The translations under genes and the position numbers were made by a program. From Edaphosphingomonas laterariae (lineage in GTDB: Bacteria > Pseudomonadota > Alphaproteobacteria > Sphingomonadales > Sphingomonadaceae), in NCBI RefSeq assembly GCF_900188165.1, contig NZ_FZOS01000004.1:1-64000 (forward strand): 64,000 nt of DNA. The letters run 5' to 3'. This document shows, in pieces, positions 29,727 to 39,174 of this stretch. The notes beneath the pieces were generated by a model that saw only the letters and a list, made by a program, of their open reading frames with translations, did not search any database and was not told the origin of the DNA. Position 1 is the stretch's first letter; the number at the start of each line of letters is the position of its first letter.

Positions 29727-30434
29727 ATGCCGGCAACGATCGCGCTCGTCGATGACGATCGCAACATTCTCACTTCGGTTTCGATCGCCCTGCAATCCGA
29801 AGGGTTTACGGTGCGCGTCTACTCCGACGGCGAAGCCGCACTGAAGGCCCTGATCGATAATCCGCCCGATCTTGCCGTGCTCGATATCAAGATGCCCAAG
29901 CTCGACGGGATGGAACTGCTCCGTCGGCTGCGCGAAAAAAGCGCCGTCCCGGCGATCTTCCTGACCAGCAAGGATGATGAGCTTGATGAGGCACTCGGCC
30001 TCGCCATGGGTGCCGACGACTACATCACCAAGCCCTTTTCGCAGCGGCTGCTGATCGCGCGCATCCGCGCCATCCTTCGCCGCACCGATGCCCGGGCCGA
30101 GCCTGAGCCGGAGGAAGAAACCACGCCTGCGGAAAAGATCGTCCGCGGCCGGCTCGCCATGGACCCTGCCCGCCACCGCGTGCAGTGGGCGGGCCAGGAA
30201 GTGACGCTCACCGTCACCGAATTCCTTATTCTGGAGGCGCTCGCCCAGCGCCCCGGCTTCGTAAAATCGCGCGACCAGTTGATGGACGCGGCCTATCAGG
30301 ACGACGTCTATGTCGACGACCGCACCATCGACAGCCACATCAAGCGCCTCCGACGCAAGTTCCGCCAGGTCGACCCGGAGTTCAAGGCGATTGAGACGCT
30401 TTATGGCGTGGGGTATCGCTTTGCGGAGGAATGA
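29727..30434 (+). CDS. chvI: OmpR-family response regulator ChvI
   Basis: 235 residues. The receiver domain (1-125) has Asp10/Asp11, phospho-acceptor Asp53 ([11 protein letters not shown]) and YITKPF; the C-terminal winged helix (about 135-232) has [22 protein letters not shown] and [11 protein letters not shown]. It is identified as ChvI by its position: chvG follows, then hprK, rapZ, EIIA and HPr, the alphaproteobacterial order. In rhizobia ChvI controls envelope and acid/host responses and central carbon genes. Confidence 0.92.
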   Translation: MPATIALVDDDRNILTSVSIALQSEGFTVRVYSDGEAALKALIDNPPDLAVLDIKMPKLDGMELLRRLREKSAVPAIFLTSKDDELDEALGLAMGADDYITKPFSQRLLIARIRAILRRTDARAEPEPEEETTPAEKIVRGRLAMDPARHRVQWAGQEVTLTVTEFLILEALAQRPGFVKSRDQLMDAAYQDDVYVDDRTIDSHIKRLRRKFRQVDPEFKAIETLYGVGYRFAEE

Positions 30435-31977
30435 CGAGCGCGATCTTGCGCTGGTGTGGTCATCGCGATGGTCGCTCACCACACGCATCCTCGCGGTCAA
30501 CATCTTCGCGCTGGCCATGCTGGCCGGCGGCTTCTTCTATCTCGACAGCTATCGTTCGCAGCTCAACGACGCCCGTCTTGCCCAGGCGGCGACGCAGGCC
30601 AGCCTGATTGCCGAAGCCCTCGATGCCGCCCCCGCCGATCGCCGGCAGGAACTGATGGACAAGCTGGAACGGACCAGCGAACTGCGCCTGCGCGTCTATG
30701 ATCGCAGCGGCGATCGCGTGCTCGACAGCTGGTCCACCGGCGCCCCCACTTATGTGCTGCGCGATCCCGATCAGGAAAGCTGGGAGCGCAAGGCCGCGCG
30801 GACGCTGGACCGGATGATCGACATCGTCGTCGGCGCCGACAAGCCCGCCCGCTTTGCCGAGCCGGAGCGCGATATCCTTTCCGCCTGGCCGGAAGCGCTG
30901 GCGGCCGCCGAATCGGGCAAGCCCGAAACCCAGCTGCGCCGCGCGCCCGATCGCACCCCCGTCATTTCCGCCGCCGCGCCGATGCACGATAGCGGAATGA
31001 CGCTGCTGGCCACCACCAATGCGCGCGATATCGTGCGGATCGTGCGCGCCGAACGCTTCCGGCTGGGCATCGTGCTCGCCATGGTGATCACGGTGTCAGT
31101 GCTGCTTTCGCTGTTCCTGGCGCGCACCATCGTCCGCCCGCTCCGCCGCCTGGCGCGCGCCGCGCATCGAGTCCGCCTCGGCCGCGCGCGCGCGGTGCAG
31201 GTGCCCCGCCTGCCCGATCGGCGCGACGAGATCGGCCTGCTCGCCCGCGCGCTGTCCGACATGAGCCTCGCGCTGCGCCAGCGAATCGACGCGACCGAGG
31301 CCTTCGCCGCCGACGTGACACACGAACTGAAGAACCCGCTCGCCTCGCTGCGCTCCGCCGTCGAGACGCTGGAGAGGGTGAAGGATCCCGCGCTTCAGAA
31401 GCAGCTATTGGATGTCGTCCACGATGACGTCCACCGGCTCGATCGCCTGATCACCGACATTGCCGATGCCTCGCGCCTCGACGCCGAATTGTCGCGCGCG
31501 CGGTTCGAAACCATCGATCTCGGCCAGATGATCGAAGGGCTGATCGAGGCACGGGAACGGCGCGGCATCCCGTCGGGCGTCCGCCTGGCCTTTGCCCGGC
31601 CCCATGCCGGCACCGCCGTCGTCCATGGCGATGGCGCACGGCTGACCCGCGTCATCGAAAATCTCGTGGACAATGCGATCAGCTTCTCGCCGCCCGGCGC
31701 GCTCGTCAAAATCGCCGCCACGCGCGACGGAGACGAAGTGGTGGTTCGTGTGGACGATGAAGGCCCCGGCGTCGCCCCCGACGTCCGTGAAGCGATCTTT
31801 AAGCGTTTTCATAGCATTCGTCCCGAAGGGGAAGCCTTCGGGCAACATAGCGGCCTCGGCCTCGCCATCGCCAAGGCGATCGTCGATGCCCATAATGGGA
31901 CGATCATGGTGGAAGACCGCGACGACGCGCCAAGGGGCGCCCGCTTCATCATTCGCTTGCCGGTGGCCGAGCGATGA
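30403..31977 (+). CDS. chvG: Sensor histidine kinase ChvG
   Basis: 524 residues if started at ATG 30403, inside the end of chvI; GTG 30454 is the main alternative and would give 507 residues. TM1 ([20 protein letters not shown]), a periplasmic sensor region (about 60-235), TM2 ([20 protein letters not shown]), HAMP, an H-box with [11 protein letters not shown] (phospho-His), and an ATPase domain ([28 protein letters not shown]). It is the cognate kinase of ChvI. The stop overlaps hprK by ATGA. Confidence 0.92.
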   Translation: MAWGIALRRNDERDLALVWSSRWSLTTRILAVNIFALAMLAGGFFYLDSYRSQLNDARLAQAATQASLIAEALDAAPADRRQELMDKLERTSELRLRVYDRSGDRVLDSWSTGAPTYVLRDPDQESWERKAARTLDRMIDIVVGADKPARFAEPERDILSAWPEALAAAESGKPETQLRRAPDRTPVISAAAPMHDSGMTLLATTNARDIVRIVRAERFRLGIVLAMVITVSVLLSLFLARTIVRPLRRLARAAHRVRLGRARAVQVPRLPDRRDEIGLLARALSDMSLALRQRIDATEAFAADVTHELKNPLASLRSAVETLERVKDPALQKQLLDVVHDDVHRLDRLITDIADASRLDAELSRARFETIDLGQMIEGLIEARERRGIPSGVRLAFARPHAGTAVVHGDGARLTRVIENLVDNAISFSPPGALVKIAATRDGDEVVVRVDDEGPGVAPDVREAIFKRFHSIRPEGEAFGQHSGLGLAIAKAIVDAHNGTIMVEDRDDAPRGARFIIRLPVAER

Positions 31978-32423
31978 ATATCCCCCCGCTCTCTTCTGAG
32001 ACGCTGCACGCGTCCTGCATCGCAATCGGCGGCCGCGCCGTGCTGCTCCATGGCCGCTCGGGCGCCGGCAAGTCCGATCTCGCGCTCCGCCTCATCGATC
32101 GCGGCGCCCACCTGGTCAGCGACGATTATACCGTCGTCCGGCGCACCGGCGACCGGCTGATCGCCAGCGCGCCCTCCAACATCGCCGGCCGCATCGAGGT
32201 GCGCGGCATCGGCATCGTGCCGATGGACGCGCTTGCCAGCGCGCCGGTCGCGCTGATGGCGCTGCTCGACGAACTGGTTGAACGCATGCCCGACGATACC
32301 GCCCCCACCCGGCCGGTCGCCGGCCTGCGCCTGCCGGTCATCGCCCTCGCCGCGCTGGAGGCTTCGGCGCCGATCAAGCTCGAACTGGCGCTCGCCCGAT
32401 TCGGGCTGCCCGTGACGGCATGA
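31974..32423 (+). CDS. hprK: HPr kinase/phosphorylase, short alphaproteobacterial form
   Basis: 149 residues, about half the length of Gram-positive HprK because the N-terminal domain is missing, as is usual in alphaproteobacteria. The P-loop is GRSGAGKSD (27-35) and the catalytic region LVSDDYTVV follows. It phosphorylates HPr at its regulatory Ser (gene at 33769). It overlaps chvG and rapZ by ATGA on both sides. Confidence 0.92.
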   Translation: MNIPPLSSETLHASCIAIGGRAVLLHGRSGAGKSDLALRLIDRGAHLVSDDYTVVRRTGDRLIASAPSNIAGRIEVRGIGIVPMDALASAPVALMALLDELVERMPDDTAPTRPVAGLRLPVIALAALEASAPIKLELALARFGLPVTA

Positions 32424-33367
32424 GCAAGGCCAGCCACCCCCGGCGCATCCTGCTCGTCACCGGCATGTCCGGCGCCGGCAAGTCGACCGCGCTCAACACT
32501 TTCGAGGATATGGGCTGGGAAGTCGTCGACAATTTCCCGCTCTCGCTGCTCGAACGCCTACTCGGCACGCCGCTGCCCGAAGGATCGGACGATAGCGGCC
32601 GGCCGCTCGCCTTGGGCATCGACAGCCGGACGCGCGGGTTCGACGGCGCAGCGATCGTCCGCAGCATCCGCCAGCTGCGCGAGGATCTCGGCCACGACAT
32701 CGAGACGCTGTTCCTCGATTGCGGCGGGGCGGAACTGCGCCGCCGCTATTCCGAAACGCGCCGCCGTCACCCGCTCGCGCTCGATCGTCCCGCCGCCGAC
32801 GGCATCGCCCGCGAACGCGAACTGCTCGCCGATCTGCGCCGCTATGCCGATCATGTCCTCGACACGACCGAGACGACCAGCAACGCCCTCCAGCGCGAAC
32901 TTCGCCTGCGTTTCGACAGCATCGATCCCGTCCAGCCGACGCTGGTGGTGATGTCCTTCGGCTTCGCGCGCGGACTGCCCCGCGATGCCGATCTCGTCTT
33001 CGATATGCGCTTCCTGCGCAATCCGCATTGGGATCCGGTCCTCCGGCCGCTCACCGGGCTCGATCCCGAAGTCGGCGATTATGTTGCGCAGGATGTTGCC
33101 TATGAGGCCGCGGTATCGCGGATCGAGGATCTTATCCTATTGCTGTTGCCGCGCTATTCGGCCGAGGGAAAATCCTATGTCACCATCGCCTTCGGCTGCA
33201 CCGGCGGGCGGCATCGATCGGTGCATGTGGCCGAGCGTGTCGCGGCGAGGTTGCACCGCGAGGTTTTTTCTCCGAATGTGGCGCATCGTGACCTCGCAAC
33301 AGCGCCGCACGACTCGTTGGAGGGGAAGCCAAATAATGGCTCGGAAAATCAGTCTTCGGGTGGTTGA
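32420..33367 (+). CDS. rapZ: RNase adapter/nucleotide-binding protein RapZ
   Basis: 315 residues. The Walker A motif is GMSGAGKST (15-23), with the RapZ segments LALGIDSRTR and, at the C-terminal domain, GCTGGRHRSVHVAE. In E. coli RapZ delivers GlmZ to RNase E and senses glucosamine-6-phosphate; the target in alphaproteobacteria is not settled. After the conserved domain there is an unusual tail of about 30 residues ending in a Gly/Ser/Asn-rich stretch. The stop is directly followed by the EIIA start. Confidence 0.93.
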   Translation: MSKASHPRRILLVTGMSGAGKSTALNTFEDMGWEVVDNFPLSLLERLLGTPLPEGSDDSGRPLALGIDSRTRGFDGAAIVRSIRQLREDLGHDIETLFLDCGGAELRRRYSETRRRHPLALDRPAADGIARERELLADLRRYADHVLDTTETTSNALQRELRLRFDSIDPVQPTLVVMSFGFARGLPRDADLVFDMRFLRNPHWDPVLRPLTGLDPEVGDYVAQDVAYEAAVSRIEDLILLLLPRYSAEGKSYVTIAFGCTGGRHRSVHVAERVAARLHREVFSPNVAHRDLATAPHDSLEGKPNNGSENQSSGG

Positions 33368-33772
33368 ATGATCGGATTGGTGCTGGTGACGCATGGTCGG
33401 CTCGCGGCCGAGTTCATCGTCGCGATGGAACATGTGGTGGGCCCGCAGGATGCGATCGAAGCGATCTGCATCGGCCCTGATGACGACATGGAGGTTCGCC
33501 GCGCCGATATCGCGGCGGCGGTGAAGCGCGTCGATCGCGGTTCGGGTGTCATCCTGCTGACCGATCTGTTCGGCGGCACGCCGTCCAACCTTGCCATTTC
33601 CCTGATGGAGCCGGGGCGGATCGAGGTGATCGCCGGGATCAACCTGCCCATGCTCATCCGCCTCGAAGGAGCCCGCAAGATGATGAAGGTCAAGGCCGCC
33701 GTCGCCGCCGCGCGCGAGGCGGGACGGAAATATATCTCGGTCGCCTCCGAAGTGCTGGGCGAGGCCGCATGA
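33368..33772 (+). CDS. PTS EIIA component, mannose family
   Basis: 134 residues. It begins MIGLVLVTHGRLAAEF; His9 is the expected phosphorylation site of the EIIA-Man fold. LTDLFGGTPSNLA is also typical. No EIIB or EIIC permease genes are nearby, so it is probably regulatory, receiving phosphate from HPr (next gene, ATGA overlap). Sits after rapZ with no spacer. Confidence 0.93.
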   Translation: MIGLVLVTHGRLAAEFIVAMEHVVGPQDAIEAICIGPDDDMEVRRADIAAAVKRVDRGSGVILLTDLFGGTPSNLAISLMEPGRIEVIAGINLPMLIRLEGARKMMKVKAAVAAAREAGRKYISVASEVLGEAA

Positions 33773-34050
33773 ACGGCGATGCGCTGCTCCAGCGCGCCGT
33801 ACAGATCACCAACAAGCGCGGGCTGCACGCGCGCGCCAGCGCAAAGTTCGTCACCCTGGCCAGCGGCCAGGCCGCGACGATCGAGGTCGAGAAGGACGGC
33901 TCGAAAGTGGCCGGCACGTCGATCATGGGGCTGATGATGCTGGGCGCCGCGATGGGCGACCACATCACCATCTTCGCCGCCGGCAAGGATGCCGAACGCG
34001 CGCTCGTCGCCTTGTGCGAACTCGTCGAAGCCAAGTTCGGCGAGGAATGA
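33769..34050 (+). CDS. ptsH: Phosphocarrier protein HPr
   Basis: 93 residues. His20 (NKRGLHARAS) is the PEP-dependent phosphorylation site, and Ser51 (GTSIMGLMMLGA) is the regulatory site for HprK. It connects the upstream kinase HprK and EIIA in a phosphorelay that lacks a sugar permease in this region. EI (ptsP/ptsI) is not in the window. Confidence 0.94.
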   Translation: MNGDALLQRAVQITNKRGLHARASAKFVTLASGQAATIEVEKDGSKVAGTSIMGLMMLGAAMGDHITIFAAGKDAERALVALCELVEAKFGEE

Positions 34051-34055
34051 CCCCG

Positions 34056-34075
34056 CTCTCCCACCTGTGGGAGAG
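34056..34075 (+). terminator. Perfect hairpin after ptsH
   Basis: CTCTCCCAC (34056-34064) pairs fully with GTGGGAGAG (34067-34075), five bases past the ptsH stop, followed by AATTTGATA. It may terminate or attenuate the chvI-ptsH transcript; the next gene starts 14 bases later. Confidence 0.5.
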
Positions 34076-34089
34076 AATTTGATAGCCAT

Positions 34090-34899
34090 ATGCCCCGCCA
34101 GATCACCGCCTTTTCCAATCCGCTCGTAAAGCGCATCCGCGGCCTGCGCGAAAAGCGCCACCGGAAGGAGGAACGCATGTTCCTCGCCGAAGGCCTGCGC
34201 ATCCTTACCGAAGCGCGCGAAGCCGGGCGCCTGCCCCGCTACGTCTTTTTCGCGGCCGAATCGGCGCATCACCGGCTCGTGCAGGAACTGGTGGACGCCG
34301 TCGAAAAGGCCGGCGGCGAAGCGATTGAAACCGATCGCGACATCCTTCACAAGCTGTCCGGCAAGGATAATCCGCAGGCGGTGGTGGGCGTCTATGACGA
34401 ATTCGCCACCGGGCTCGACGCGGTCGATCGTGATCGCGCCGGCATCTGGCTCGTCGCCCAGTCGCTCCGCGATCCCGGCAATCTCGGCACGATATTGCGC
34501 ACCGGCGATGCCGTCGGCGCCGGCGGCCTGATCCTGATCGACGATTGCGTCGATCCCTTCTCGGTGGAAGCCGTGCGCGCGTCGATGGGCGCGCTGTTCA
34601 CGCAGCAGATCGCCCATGCCCGCTGGCCCGATTTCCTCGCCTGGCTGCGCGCCGGCCCCGGCCAGCTTGTCGGCATGAGCCTCGACACCGATGTGGATTA
34701 TCAGGCGCCGCATTATGCCGCGCCCACCTTCATCCTCGTCGGCAACGAGGCGCAGGGCCTGCCCGACGATTATGCCGCCCAGTGCGACCTGCTGGTCAAG
34801 ATGCCGATGCTCGGCAAGGCCGACAGCCTCAACGCCGCCGTCGCCACCGCCGTCATGGCCTATGAAGTGCTCAACCAGCGGCGGCGCTCGCAAGGCTGA
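34090..34899 (+). CDS. TrmH-family RNA methyltransferase
   Basis: 269 residues. A small N-terminal substrate-binding domain (ITAFSNPLVKRIRGL to ~95) precedes the SPOUT knot domain with SLRDPGNLGTILRTGDA, LVGNEAQGLP and MPMLGKADSLNAAVA, the three TrmH motifs. It most likely 2'-O-methylates a ribose in 23S rRNA or tRNA; the exact target cannot be read from sequence. It follows ptsH after a hairpin. Confidence 0.9.
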   Translation: MPRQITAFSNPLVKRIRGLREKRHRKEERMFLAEGLRILTEAREAGRLPRYVFFAAESAHHRLVQELVDAVEKAGGEAIETDRDILHKLSGKDNPQAVVGVYDEFATGLDAVDRDRAGIWLVAQSLRDPGNLGTILRTGDAVGAGGLILIDDCVDPFSVEAVRASMGALFTQQIAHARWPDFLAWLRAGPGQLVGMSLDTDVDYQAPHYAAPTFILVGNEAQGLPDDYAAQCDLLVKMPMLGKADSLNAAVATAVMAYEVLNQRRRSQG

Positions 34900-34947
34900 G
34901 CGCGGCCTAGGGCCGATCGCGGCATAGCCACGGGCGGGAAGTCGCGA

Positions 34948-36450
34948 CTATTCGGCCGCCTCGGCCTCCTCGTCATCCCCCGCCGCCGTGGCCAGCTTGG
35001 TCAGCGGCCGCACCGTCGTATCGACCATCGGCAGCAGATCGATCGCCTTGCCGCTGGTATCGACCTTCAGCGCCTCGAAACGGCGGGCCTGCGTCATCAC
35101 CTGGCTTTCGAGGCTGCCGACGAAGCTGTTATAGGCACCCGTCGCCTGGTTGAGATTGCGCCCAAGCTTTTCGACATGGCTGCCCATGGTGGCGAGGCGC
35201 TTGTAAAGTTCCTTGCCGGCCTCGGCGATGTCCTTGGCCTGCTCGGCCAGATGCTCCTGCCGCCACATGCCCGCCATCACCTTGGCCAGCGCCAGCATGT
35301 TGATCGTCGATGCCACGATCACGCCGTTGCGGAAGGCGGTTTCGATCAAATCGGGCGCGCGTTCAGCCGCGGCGGACAGGAAATGTTCGCCGGGGATGAA
35401 CATGATCACGAAATCGGGCGAAAGATCGAACTGCCGCCAATAACCCTTGCGGCCGAGATCGGCGGCATAGGATTTCATCGCGGCGGCATGTTGCAGCAAC
35501 AGCGCCTGCCGCTTCTCCTCATCCTCCTCGTCAAAGGCCTGTTCGAAATGGACGAGGGGGCATTTGACATCGACGACGATGGAACGCCCGCCGGGCAGGT
35601 TGATCACGCAATCGGGCCGCAACTGGCGCTCGCCATCGGTGACCGAGGATTGCAGCGTGAAATCCACATTTTCGGAAAGCTGCGCGGCTTCCAATATGTT
35701 GCGCAGCTGCTCCTCACCCCAGCGCCCGCGCGCCTTCGGGCTGGATCGCAGCACATTGGCCAGCCGCGCGGTTTCCTTGCGGACGATATCATTGCCCTGC
35801 GCCAGCTGCGCCACGGCCTCGCGCAACTCGCCATAGCTGCCGACGCGATCCTTCTCGATCTTCTCGAGCTTCTCGTCATAGCGTTTGAGCGTGGTTTCGA
35901 CCGGGGTCAGCAGCAGCTTCAGCTTCGCCTCGCCCGCCTGCCCTGCTTGCGCGAAACGCTCCTCCGCGCGTTTGAGGAAGCTGGATTGCGCAGCATCGAG
36001 CGCCTTGCCCGCCAGATCGCCGAAGCGCGCCTCCAGCTTGGCTTCCATATCCTTCAGCTGGGCCAGCTGCGTCTCGTGCGCCTGTTGCCGCTCCAGCTCG
36101 CCGCGTTCGAACGCGGCCTTGGCCGCCGCCAGATCGGCCGCGCGGGCGCGCTCACCGGCCAGATCGCGCTCCAGCCCGGCCACCCGCTCGGCTTCCTTGC
36201 GGGCGCCGGCCAGATCGCGTTGCGCGGCATCGCGTTCTTCGCGCACGGCATCCAGCATCTGGCGCAATGGCGGCAGTTCCTCGCCACGCGCCTCGGCAAC
36301 CGCGCGCGCCGATTCGGCACCGGCGAGCCGCTGGACGAGCCCGTCCCGTTCGCGGCGCAGATCGGCGACGCCCGTCCCCCGCAACAGCCAGCCAACGGCC
36401 AGGCCAGCCGCAAGCATGATGGGAATGGCGGCGATCAACAAAGCGTCCAT
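34948..36450 (-). CDS. rmuC: DNA recombination protein RmuC
   Basis: 500 residues. An N-terminal membrane anchor (LLIAAIPIMLAAGLAVGWLL) is followed by a long coiled coil (about 30-195, rich in Glu/Arg/Ala) and a restriction-endonuclease-like domain (RWGEEQLRNILE, LRPDCVINLPGGRSIVVDVK). RmuC proteins limit inversions between short repeats; the exact biochemical activity is not established. The stop is 48 bases from the end of the convergent methyltransferase gene. Confidence 0.92.
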   Translation of the reverse strand: MDALLIAAIPIMLAAGLAVGWLLRGTGVADLRRERDGLVQRLAGAESARAVAEARGEELPPLRQMLDAVREERDAAQRDLAGARKEAERVAGLERDLAGERARAADLAAAKAAFERGELERQQAHETQLAQLKDMEAKLEARFGDLAGKALDAAQSSFLKRAEERFAQAGQAGEAKLKLLLTPVETTLKRYDEKLEKIEKDRVGSYGELREAVAQLAQGNDIVRKETARLANVLRSSPKARGRWGEEQLRNILEAAQLSENVDFTLQSSVTDGERQLRPDCVINLPGGRSIVVDVKCPLVHFEQAFDEEDEEKRQALLLQHAAAMKSYAADLGRKGYWRQFDLSPDFVIMFIPGEHFLSAAAERAPDLIETAFRNGVIVASTINMLALAKVMAGMWRQEHLAEQAKDIAEAGKELYKRLATMGSHVEKLGRNLNQATGAYNSFVGSLESQVMTQARRFEALKVDTSGKAIDLLPMVDTTVRPLTKLATAAGDDEEAEAAE

Positions 36451-36611
36451 GACAGCCCTTTAGCGGAACAGATAGCGAACCTTGCCCGCCGCACGTCCGA
36501 ATTGCAAGCACGGGCTCACGCCCTGTCGAATGGGCGCGGCAACGCGACGCGGCATCGGGAACACAGCCGGGCCGATACCCGTTCCCCCGTTTTGCCGACG
36601 GGAGAGGATGC

Positions 36612-36998
36612 ATGTCCATTCACAAGATGATCGCCGCCCACCCCGATGTGGATCATCTGAACGAGGAACTGGCCACCGCCGTTCGCCACAGCATGTTCTG
36701 CGCGCTGCTCTGCACGTCCTGCGCGGATGCCTGCGTGGCCGAAGCGATGGACATGCGCCAGTGCGTCCGCGCCTGCCTCGATTGCGCCGATATCTGCGAT
36801 GCCACGGCACGCGTCGCGGCGCGGCGCACCGGCCAGAATGTCGCCATCATCCGCGCGATGCTCGAAACCTGCATTGCGGCGTGCGACGGCTGCGCCACCG
36901 AATGCGAACGGCACGACCATGAACATTGCCAGCTCTGCGCGGAAATGTGCCGCGAATGTGCCGACGATTGCCGGCGCGCGCTGCCCACCGTGCATTGA
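36612..36998 (+). CDS. Cys-rich four-helix-bundle copper-binding protein
   Basis: 128 residues with 17 cysteines, mostly in C-x2/3-C pairs along helices (CALLCTSCADAC, CVRACLDCADIC, CIAACDGCATEC, CQLCAEMCRECADDC), plus a HDHEH segment. This is the pattern of the DUF326/copper storage (Csp) family, whose four-helix bundles hold many Cu(I) ions inside the tube. No signal peptide, so cytosolic. A GGAGAGGA site precedes the ATG. It is monocistronic, followed by a hairpin. Confidence 0.88.
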   Translation: MSIHKMIAAHPDVDHLNEELATAVRHSMFCALLCTSCADACVAEAMDMRQCVRACLDCADICDATARVAARRTGQNVAIIRAMLETCIAACDGCATECERHDHEHCQLCAEMCRECADDCRRALPTVH

Positions 36999-37021
36999 CG
37001 CGCCCCGTTAGCGGGGGCGCG
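36999..37021 (+). terminator. GC-rich hairpin after the copper-binding protein gene
   Basis: CGCGCCCC (36999-37006) pairs with GGGGCGCG (37014-37021), immediately after the stop and facing the convergent def gene. No T run follows, so termination efficiency is uncertain. Confidence 0.5.
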
Positions 37022-37050
37022 GCACGGCGGTTGGCATCAGCGGAACGTCG

Positions 37051-37584
37051 TCAGGCGGCGCGACGAGCGCGGCGGGCCTTGTCCAGCTTCTTCAGCAGCA
37101 TCTCGCGCTTCAGGCGGGAAAGATGGTCGACGAATAGAATGCCTTCCAGATGATCCATCTCGTGCTGGAGGCAGGTGGCGAGGAGGCCATCGAGCTGCGT
37201 CTCGTGGCGATCGCCCTTCTCGTCCAGCCAGCGGGCATGGATCGTCGCCGGCCGCTCGACCTCGGCATATTGGTCGGGAACCGAAAGGCAGCCCTCATTA
37301 TACACCGACATCTCGTCCGACGGATCGAACAGTTCGGGATTGATGAATACGCGGGGATTGCGGATCGGCTTGCCTTCCGCATCCTCTTCTTCCTGCAGGT
37401 CCATCACCAGCACGCGCTTGGGCACGCCCACCTGGATCGCCGCAAGCCCGATGCCGGGCGCGTCATACATCGTCTCGAACATGTCCGCGATCAGCGCGCG
37501 CAGATCGTCGTCCACCGTCTCGACGGGCGTGGAAATGGTGCGCAGGCGCGGATCGGGCGCCTCGAGGATCGGGAGAATGGCCAT
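37051..37584 (-). CDS. def: Peptide deformylase
   Basis: 177 residues. The three family motifs are present: [17 protein letters not shown] (metal Cys) and QHEMDHLEG (two metal His and catalytic Glu). It removes the N-formyl group from new proteins, complementing fmt at 38266. The C-terminal end is basic (Lys/Arg-rich). The upstream neighbour on the same strand is recR, 31 bases away. Confidence 0.95.
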   Translation of the reverse strand: MAILPILEAPDPRLRTISTPVETVDDDLRALIADMFETMYDAPGIGLAAIQVGVPKRVLVMDLQEEEDAEGKPIRNPRVFINPELFDPSDEMSVYNEGCLSVPDQYAEVERPATIHARWLDEKGDRHETQLDGLLATCLQHEMDHLEGILFVDHLSRLKREMLLKKLDKARRARRAA

Positions 37585-37615
37585 GCGCGTGAGCTAGGAA
37601 GTCGATGGCGGATCG

Positions 37616-38212
37616 TCAAGCCACCGGGCGCCGCGCGCGGAGCGCCTGGGCCAGCGTGCCTTCGTCCAGATAATCCAGTTCGCCGCCCACGGGCAGCCCG
37701 TGGGCCAGCTGGGTCAGCCGGATCGGATAGCCTTCCAGCCGGTCGGCAATGTAGTGCGCAGTGGTCTGGCCCTCCAGCGTGGCGTTCATCGCGAGCACCA
37801 CTTCGTCGATGCCGCCCGCCGCGATCCGGCTCACCAGCCGGTCGATCGCCAGATCCTCCGGCCGCACGCCTTCCAGCGCCGACAGCCGGCCGCCCAGCAC
37901 ATGGAAGCGGCCAGGGAAGAGGTGGGACCGTTCGAGCGCCCAGAGATCGGCGACCTCCTCGACCACGCACAGCGAACGCGAATCCCGGCGCGGATCGGCA
38001 CAGATGCCGCAAGGGTCCGTCGTATCGACATTACCGCACGTGCCGCAGGTCGACAGCCGCTCACTCACCTGTTCCAGCGCGCGCAGCAACGGCACCAGCG
38101 CCACCTCCCGCTTCTTGATCAGGTGGAGCACGGCGCGGCGCGCCGATCGGGGGCCAAGCCCGGGCAGCCGGGACAGCGCCTGCGTCAACGCCTCGATTTC
38201 GGGAGATGCCAT
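37616..38212 (-). CDS. recR: Recombination mediator RecR
   Basis: 198 residues: a helix-hairpin-helix ([14 protein letters not shown]), a four-Cys zinc finger ([20 protein letters not shown]), a TOPRIM domain ([15 protein letters not shown] to EVVLAMN) and the Walker B-like C-terminal region ([19 protein letters not shown]). RecR with RecO loads RecA at gaps. It is divergent from fmt (53 bases between starts) and upstream of def. Confidence 0.95.
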   Translation of the reverse strand: MASPEIEALTQALSRLPGLGPRSARRAVLHLIKKREVALVPLLRALEQVSERLSTCGTCGNVDTTDPCGICADPRRDSRSLCVVEEVADLWALERSHLFPGRFHVLGGRLSALEGVRPEDLAIDRLVSRIAAGGIDEVVLAMNATLEGQTTAHYIADRLEGYPIRLTQLAHGLPVGGELDYLDEGTLAQALRARRPVA

Positions 38213-38265
38213 GCGCGACAGATAGAAACTTGCGCTGAACCAATCCAGCCCGCAAAGCGCAGGCC

Positions 38266-39174
38266 ATGCGTATCGCCTTCATGGGAACCCCCGACTTTGC
38301 CGTGCCGACGCTCGACGCGCTGGTGGCGGCCGGGCACGATGTCGTCGCCGTCTATTGCCAGCCGCCCCGCCGGGCCGGCCGGGGCAAGGCGCTGGCCCCC
38401 TCCCCCGTCCAGAAGCGCGCCGAAGCGCTGGGGATCGAGGTGCGCCATCCGGTGAGCCTGAAGAGCGCGGACGAACAGGCGGCGTTCGCCGCGCTCGATC
38501 TCGATGTCGCGATCGTCGCGGCCTATGGGCTGATCCTGCCGCAGGCGATCCTCGATGCGCCGCGACTGGGCTGCCTCAACGTCCACGCCTCGCTGCTACC
38601 GCGCTGGCGCGGGGCGGCGCCGATCCACCGCGCGATCCTGGCTGGCGACGCGGTGACGGGCGTCGGCATCATGCAGATGGAACGGGGGCTGGATACCGGG
38701 CCAGTCGTCTCGGTGGTTGAGACCCAGGTGGACGGCAAGACCGGGGGCGAATTGACGGCCGAACTGGCCGATCTGGGCGCCGACCTTATGGTCAAGACAT
38801 TGGTATCATTGAATGATCTTAAGCCCACGCCGCAGCCCGAAGCCGGCGTGACCTATGCGGCGAAGATCGACAAGGCGGAGGCGCGGATCGACTGGGCGCA
38901 AGGGGCCATGGCGGTGGAGCGGCAGGTGCGCGCGTTCAACCCGGTGCCGGGCGCATTTTTCGAACATGAGGGCGAACGCATCCGCGTGCTGGCCTGCGCG
39001 ATCGTCGATGGCGCCGGCGCGCCCGGCACGGTGCTGGACGACGCGCTGACCATCGCCTGCGGCGGCGACCGGGCGATCCGCCCAACGACCGTGCAACGTG
39101 CCGGGCGCGGCGTGATGACGACGGCGGAACTGCTGCGCGGCTTCGCCATCGCCAAGGGCACGGTGCTGGCATGA
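38266..39174 (+). CDS. fmt: Methionyl-tRNA formyltransferase
   Basis: 302 residues. The catalytic formyltransferase domain has [30 protein letters not shown] (catalytic Asn and His) and GLDTGPV (catalytic Asp); the C-terminal OB-like domain binds the initiator tRNA. It formylates Met-tRNA(fMet), whose product group is later removed by Def. It overlaps truA by ATGA. Confidence 0.95.
   Translation: MRIAFMGTPDFAVPTLDALVAAGHDVVAVYCQPPRRAGRGKALAPSPVQKRAEALGIEVRHPVSLKSADEQAAFAALDLDVAIVAAYGLILPQAILDAPRLGCLNVHASLLPRWRGAAPIHRAILAGDAVTGVGIMQMERGLDTGPVVSVVETQVDGKTGGELTAELADLGADLMVKTLVSLNDLKPTPQPEAGVTYAAKIDKAEARIDWAQGAMAVERQVRAFNPVPGAFFEHEGERIRVLACAIVDGAGAPGTVLDDALTIACGGDRAIRPTTVQRAGRGVMTTAELLRGFAIAKGTVLA

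Noticed and set aside
30403-30460. Frameshift between chvI and chvG
   Set aside because: The ATG at 30432 after the ribosome-binding-like GGAGGA is out of frame with chvG, but the chvG frame is open from 30403 and from GTG 30454, so no frameshift needs to be assumed.
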